Source of the DNA: Rheum nobile
Lineage: Eukaryota; Streptophyta; Magnoliopsida; Caryophyllales; Polygonaceae
Assembly (NCBI GenBank): GCA_027886185.1
Contig: WOAB01000619.1
Span: 6,014,001 to 6,078,000, forward strand
DNA length: 64,000 nt
Reading direction: 5' to 3'
Under the pieces are notes generated by a model. That model was given only the letters and a program-made list of their open reading frames with translations. It searched no databases and was not told the DNA's origin. This document shows positions 59,795-64,000 of this stretch, in pieces. Position numbers and translations under genes: made by a program. Position 1 is the first letter of the stretch, and each line of letters begins with the position of its first letter.

Positions 59795-60441
59795 AAAAAA
59801 CCTTCTTTGAAAGTTTTAGCATGTACATTGTTCCTGCAATTTAAAGAGAGTTTCCAAAACCCCTCAAGTTTAGGTTCTTTGATATGTTTTTGTTTGAAGA
59901 TTTTAATCCTTAATCTAATGAGGATGGTAACGCAATAACTACTCAAGTAAAACATGAGGTTAGTCTGATTGATAGAATTATGAAACATAAGGTTCTCAAG
60001 ATACAGAGTAATAATACTTCTCGCATGCATTTGGTATTTTTCCTTATGACTCGTATAAATCCCCAATGACCAAAAATGGTGACAAAGGGAATCTTTGATA
60101 TATTTGATAATAATGGGTTCCAGCTTATAAGAGAAAGAAAATAGCAGTATGTTACAAGTCTGAGTGATGTATATTGGGAAGTGAATTTGACAAAGAAAGT
60201 TTCTCATAGTGCAATATCTGCTGATAGTTTCTTCTGTACAAAGGTACTCAACACAATCCAGTTGAAATAGTATATTGTACATATTCCACATCACATGGAA
60301 GTTCCTTCTCCACAAGGGAGGGTAGGATATAATTTGATTAATGGTAATGGTTGTCTTGAGATCAAATCTAATATGATGAGTGTAGATAAAGAAGCTCCCA
60401 TATATCAAAAGTTGAGGTCTTGTAAGAGACCACTCAATCAC
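59791..60441 (-). other. unassigned 216-codon ORF upstream of LINE-2 endonuclease
   Basis: The frame has mixed hydrophobic, His- and Ile-rich composition and no motif I recognise. It overlaps the LINE-2 endonuclease start by 4 bp. It may be an AT-rich chance ORF in the LINE 5' region; no CCHC knuckle supports ORF1. Confidence 0.3.
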
Positions 60442-60547
60442 GAGGTTAGCATAATATGAGATAACTGATAATAAGGTAGCTTAAGTACTCGTTAGAATGG
60501 GAGTCAAATAAATTCGTCTTACAGCAAATATAGAAATCATGTTGAAC

Positions 60548-61535
60548 TTTTTTTTTTGGAAAAAGGTAAAATCTGCATTAGTGGTAAGGGCTATACATGG
60601 CTCAAGAAGAGCCCTGCACAAAAGAACCAAAGCTCAAAGAGCTACATCATGTTCAAGAAAAAGCAATCAAAAGCAAGTGACCAAACAAGCAACCAAACAA
60701 CCAACCAGAATCAACAAATTTTCAAGGCGCGGAGCCAAAAGGTTGTAGCATCATTCGTCCGTTTCTTGCGAAGGAGCAATCCTCTGGTGACGAGGAGGAC
60801 AATCTGATCAAAGCAGTTGTCAGCTGAAGGAGAATGAGATTGGAAAAGTGCAAGGTTGCGAGTATGCCATATGGAATAGACGAAGGTAGAGATCGCCATG
60901 GATCTAGTCAAAAGTTCCACCTTCTGTTGGCCCGGAATGGAGGTCACTTGATTAATGCACTCTTGAAAGTTGTTAGGGGGGGTAGGTCATTTAAGCCAGT
61001 TAAGCAACCACAGCAAAATCCCCCGGACAAAATCACAGTTGAGCCATAAGTGTTCATTCGTCTTCGTAGCTCCATTGCAGAGGACGCAATTCTGATCTGT
61101 AATCGGCATCCAAAGATTGATCCTATCTTTCATTGGCAGCCGGTTGTGAAGAGCCAACCAAGTCATGAAGGAACATTTAGGAAGGTGAATGCCTTTCCAA
61201 ATAATATCTGACCATTGGACAGGAGCCCCATTTTCCCGAAGTAAATCATAAGTTTTTTGGGTGCAAAAGCTGCATTGGGGCGATGGAGAGTAGCATTGAG
61301 CTGTGTTGGCTCATCCTGAAACAGAAGGTGGTCTCTAATGAGCAGAAGACCCCTCCAAATCCAACTATCATTGTTGCCAGGCTGGATTTCCCAAATGGTC
61401 GAATGAGATAGAAAATGGTGATGGACCCATTTACTCCAAGAGCTACTAGTGCTGGAACTCTGGGGATTGAGATCAAGGACCAACTTTTAAGAGATTGGGA
61501 GAACAGGAGGGGGCTCCAGTTATAACACAATCAAC
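60548..61535 (-). mobile_element. LINE-3: 5'-truncated LINE 3' end
   Basis: On the minus strand: WSKWVHHHFLSHSTIWEIQP, NDSWIWRGLLLIRDHLL, then the RT zinc-binding domain (GKAFTFLNVPS frame; CVLCNGATKTNEHLWLNCDF) and STFVYSIWHTRNLALFQ. It ends in an A-run (T-run 60549-60559 on +). About 1 kb is kept; RT core and endonuclease are absent. Confidence 0.82.
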
Positions 61536-61633
61536 AAGCCAAACACCATACACTAAGATATAGTCTTTAGTCAGCTGACATAAATAGTTGGAGTTATAAG
61601 GAGTACCATAGCATATAGAAAGATAACCCATAC

Positions 61634-61919
61634 TATTAGAGATATATTAGCCTTATTTTGTGTATATTTTGTCCATATTTAGTTTATTTTGTACGTAATC
61701 TTTGGGATTCTATCTTGCCTTGTAATTTGTATAAATAGCCTCATTGTGAATATAAAAAGCAAGCTTTCAGCTCCAAAATTATTCATTTATGGTATCAGAG
61801 CCTCCACAAATAAAACCCTACAACACAAAAGTTTCACTGCCGCTTCAAATCTTTATGTCGTTGCCCCTGCCGCCGGTGCACAACTGCATAAGCCGCCGCC
61901 TCATGACCAAGAATGATGG
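61634..61919 (+). mobile_element. Copia-C: copia 5' LTR, primer site and gag start
   Basis: The LTR-like stretch 61634-61785 starts TATTAGAGATATATTAG, has a TATA box (TATAAATA, 61730-61737), and is followed by TGGTATCAGAGCC (61790-61802), a perfect tRNA-Met primer site. A leader and possible gag start (MSLPLPPVHNCISRRLMTKN, from about 61855) are cut by the Athila-like LTR at 61920. The rest of the element lies outside the window. Confidence 0.78.
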
Positions 61920-63277
61920 TGATAGGTGTCATTTCATGCACCTTAACTAGCAATTATTAGCATTATTTAGAGGAGTTTATGACTAGATTTAAGGTTAAGT
62001 CTGTAATCCAAAAGATGTGGAGAGAATTGAAGATATCCAGGGATTTACAGCTTAATGAAGGATGGAGAAGATGAAGATGGATGAGGATCCGCTTGAAGAC
62101 TAATTGGAGAAGGCTACCAACACTTGGTAGTATGGAAGAGCGGAAGAAAAGAAGTGAAGAGCTGAAGAAAGGAGAGGGCGGAACAGCTGACGCCCCGCGC
62201 CAGAAGCCACCGCGACCCGGCGGTGAATCTCAGAGAAGAAGATGGTCGCGCCAGAAGATAGCCGCCGCCCCGCGGTGGAACACGCCGCCCCGCGGTGGAC
62301 TTGTTAAACGCCTCGCGGCCAGCGATATATTATTTCCTATTTTTCATTTTCGGACTTCCTATTTTTATTATCTTATTTCCTTTAGTATTATTTCTAGGTT
62401 TAGCTTACTTTCCCTAGCCTATTTAAGATCTCTTTCCAGGTCTTGAGTAGAGACACTTTTATTATCATCGTAGTTTTCTTTTCTCAATTAGGGTTTCATT
62501 CACAAGTCAATGGAGCACTAATTTTCCCTTGTTCTACTAGACGTTTGAAGCAATACAGTTGATTCGTTTGTGAGATTTCTATTCCTTGTTCTTATTCTTA
62601 TATGTGTTGGTTTAATTCTCTTAGTTATATTGAGTATTGATTTATCGTTATTCTTCATAGCCTGATCAACTAGGTTGGATAATATTTATCAAATTGCTAG
62701 GATTTTGCATATAGCGGAATGCGAGTGTGGATCTAGTAGCAAACACAATTGTTACATATAGTGGAATACGAGTGTGCAATTGTGAGTGAGAATTATTTGC
62801 ATGTTGAGTAGTAAGGTTTTCTTCTATTTGCATGTATCCTATACCCTTGCATGAATGCTATTGCTTTATTAGTGGTAAGGTTTTCTTCCATTGATATTGT
62901 AGTAAGTACTATCAACAAATGTCTGAATTGGTAGTTAATCACGATCAGGGTGGGAACAACCATAAGAATAGTTAAAGAACTTGGATTTATAAGATTTCAG
63001 TGATCAAATTATATCTCTGTATTATGGATCTCGTTCTAGTGGAACTACTTCCCCAATCATATTCTCAAGTCAACTAAACCTATTTACTTTGCTCTGTTTG
63101 ATAACCAAAACCCCCATTCCTTGTTACTTGTTAATCATAATTGCATACTTCATCAAATCTTCCCTGAGGGTTCGACCCTTACTTGCTTGCTATACATCTC
63201 TTTAGTAGGTTTGTTAGGACTTTTACTTTGATTAGGCTATTCAACGATATTTGCATTGCATATTTCGGCCACGTCAA
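61920..63277 (+). repeat. Athila-like 5' LTR
   Basis: It has TG...CA ends and 1358 bp. A possible TATA (TATTTAAG) lies at about 62420. GCGGAATGCGAGTGTG and GTGGAATACGAGTGTG near 62716 and 62761, and TAAGGTTTTCTTC twice near 62812 and 62876, are small internal duplications. Confidence 0.85.
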
Positions 63278-63281
63278 ATTT

Positions 63282-63299
63282 GGGGCCGTTGCCGGGGAA
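63282..63299 (+). promoter_or_regulatory. Athila primer-binding site (tRNA-Asp type)
   Basis: TGGGGCCGTTGCCGGGGA differs at one base from the usual TGGCGCCGTTGCCGGGGA complement of tRNA-Asp used by Athila elements. Confidence 0.88.
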
Positions 63300-63353
63300 G
63301 GTTTTCTGTTTTGTTTTGTGTTTTTGTGATTGACTTTGGTGGAGACCTATCTT

Positions 63354-64000
63354 ATGGTCGACACTCGTAGTACTGACTCTCCTCTAGCTGCTTTTGATCC
63401 AGAAATCGATAGATCATTCCGTGCGAACCTACGCGATCAAGGAGAAGAAGAAGCAGAGGTTGAAACAGTGGAAACAGTTGAGACAATTGAGATGGCTGAG
63501 CCAGTTGACATCCCTCCTGAAGCAATGGGCGAAACTCTAAGAGCGCTGACTGAACCGAACATTGGGGCACAACCCCCCTTGGCTATCGTCATCCATGCAC
63601 TTGACGAAGGGGTGAACTTTGAGCTGAAATATAGAGTCGTTGCTTATCTCCCGAAATTCCATGGTTTGAGTGGAGAAGACCCGATATCTCATCTGGGTAA
63701 ATTCCACAATGTCTGCATGACTATGAAGCCAAGGAATGTGACGGAGGATCAAATCAAGATGATAGCCTTTGGTTTTTCTTTGCTAGACTCTGCTAGCGAC
63801 TGGTATTATCACTTGCCGCCAGGGACCATAAATACCTGGACTAAACTGCACAAGGCGTTTCTTGACAAGTACTTCCCAACAAAGAAGGTGAATGCTTTGA
63901 AAAATGCAATTGCTAACATTGAGCAGGGTGCTGATGAGACGCTATATGACTATCTTGAGCGGTACAAGAGGCTATGCTCTAGCTGTCCGTTCCACGGATA
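63354..64000 (+). CDS. Athila-like gag, open to window edge
   Basis: It starts MVDTRSTDSPLAAFDPEIDR, with an acidic stretch (EEEAEVETVETVETIEMAEP), then the gag core: YLPKFHGLSGEDPISHLGKF, IKMIAFGFSLLDSASDWYYH, LPPGTINTWTKLHKAFLDKY and FPTKKVNALKNAIANIEQGA. There are no stops or frameshifts through the last base, unlike the other gag genes here. It is a capsid-like protein packaging element RNA. Confidence 0.85.
   Translation, partial: MVDTRSTDSPLAAFDPEIDRSFRANLRDQGEEEAEVETVETVETIEMAEPVDIPPEAMGETLRALTEPNIGAQPPLAIVIHALDEGVNFELKYRVVAYLPKFHGLSGEDPISHLGKFHNVCMTMKPRNVTEDQIKMIAFGFSLLDSASDWYYHLPPGTINTWTKLHKAFLDKYFPTKKVNALKNAIANIEQGADETLYDYLERYKRLCSSCPFHG

Larger units (their letters stand above)
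61920..64000 (+). mobile_element. Athila-like gypsy, 5' part, runs off the window
   Basis: A 1.36-kb 5' LTR (TGATAGGTGTCATTTC...GGCCACGTCA) is followed by a TGGGGCCGTTGCCGGGGA primer site and gag. The LTR start text, length and primer site are characteristic of the Athila lineage. Confidence 0.88.

Noticed and set aside
63352..63752. Minus-strand ORFs over the Athila gag
   Set aside because: They are shadows of the long + strand gag frame that runs to the window end.

Overview
This window is plant nuclear DNA, almost certainly from a flowering plant. The evidence is spliced genes with GT-AG introns, Ty1/copia, Ty3/gypsy (Tat/Retand-like, Athila-like), L1-type LINE, CACTA, MULE, Stowaway and Tourist elements, and a non-specific phospholipase C (NPC) gene. 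I see one intact protein-coding gene. Nearly everything else is nested, broken transposable elements.

Layout. 1-6799: repeat-rich DNA holding a CACTA transposon (1928-6263, TSD TCA) that carries a transposase remnant and a hAT-like/GC-rich insert. 6800-10633: 5' part of a copia element whose gag is split by a 3.0-kb LTR-like element (7084-10087). 10634-26308: a Ty3/gypsy element (Gypsy-1) in + orientation. A complete Tat-like gypsy (Gypsy-2, 14523-24097, minus, TSD GTGAT) splits its protease. A second Tat-like element (Gypsy-3, 26309 to about 33258, plus) splits its integrase and is itself cut off before its 3' LTR.

33259-48643 is a complex rearrangement around the 3' half of the NPC gene. 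Two arms of about 6.03 kb (34090-40117 and 42612-48643) are inverted copies separated by a 2.5-kb spacer. Each arm holds NPC exons 3-5, part of intron 2, the 3' flank with a Stowaway MITE, and a piece of a copia element that contains a LINE. The spacer holds a third copia/LINE piece.

The intact NPC gene is on the minus strand: exons 57188-56931, 52787-52408, 44230-43821, 43729-43559 and 43405-43149, with continuous phase and a predicted 491 residues. Intron 2 carries a 7.3-kb copia element (45070-52352) with a 2.6-kb LINE inside its integrase gene. Intron 1 carries a MULE (53507-54753, TSD TATTTTTAA) holding fragments of an LWD1-like WD40 gene and apparently an NDR1/HIN1-like (LEA_2) gene, a Tourist-like MITE, and a (GA)n tract of about 65 units.

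57534-61535 holds two decayed LINEs on the minus strand. 61634-64000 holds a copia 5' LTR and leader, invaded by an Athila-like gypsy (LTR 61920-63277, gag open to the window edge).

The main novelty candidate is the inverted duplication. Read-through transcription of NPC past its 3' end would enter an inverted copy of its own exons 3-5, giving a long hairpin transcript that could feed small-RNA silencing of the gene.
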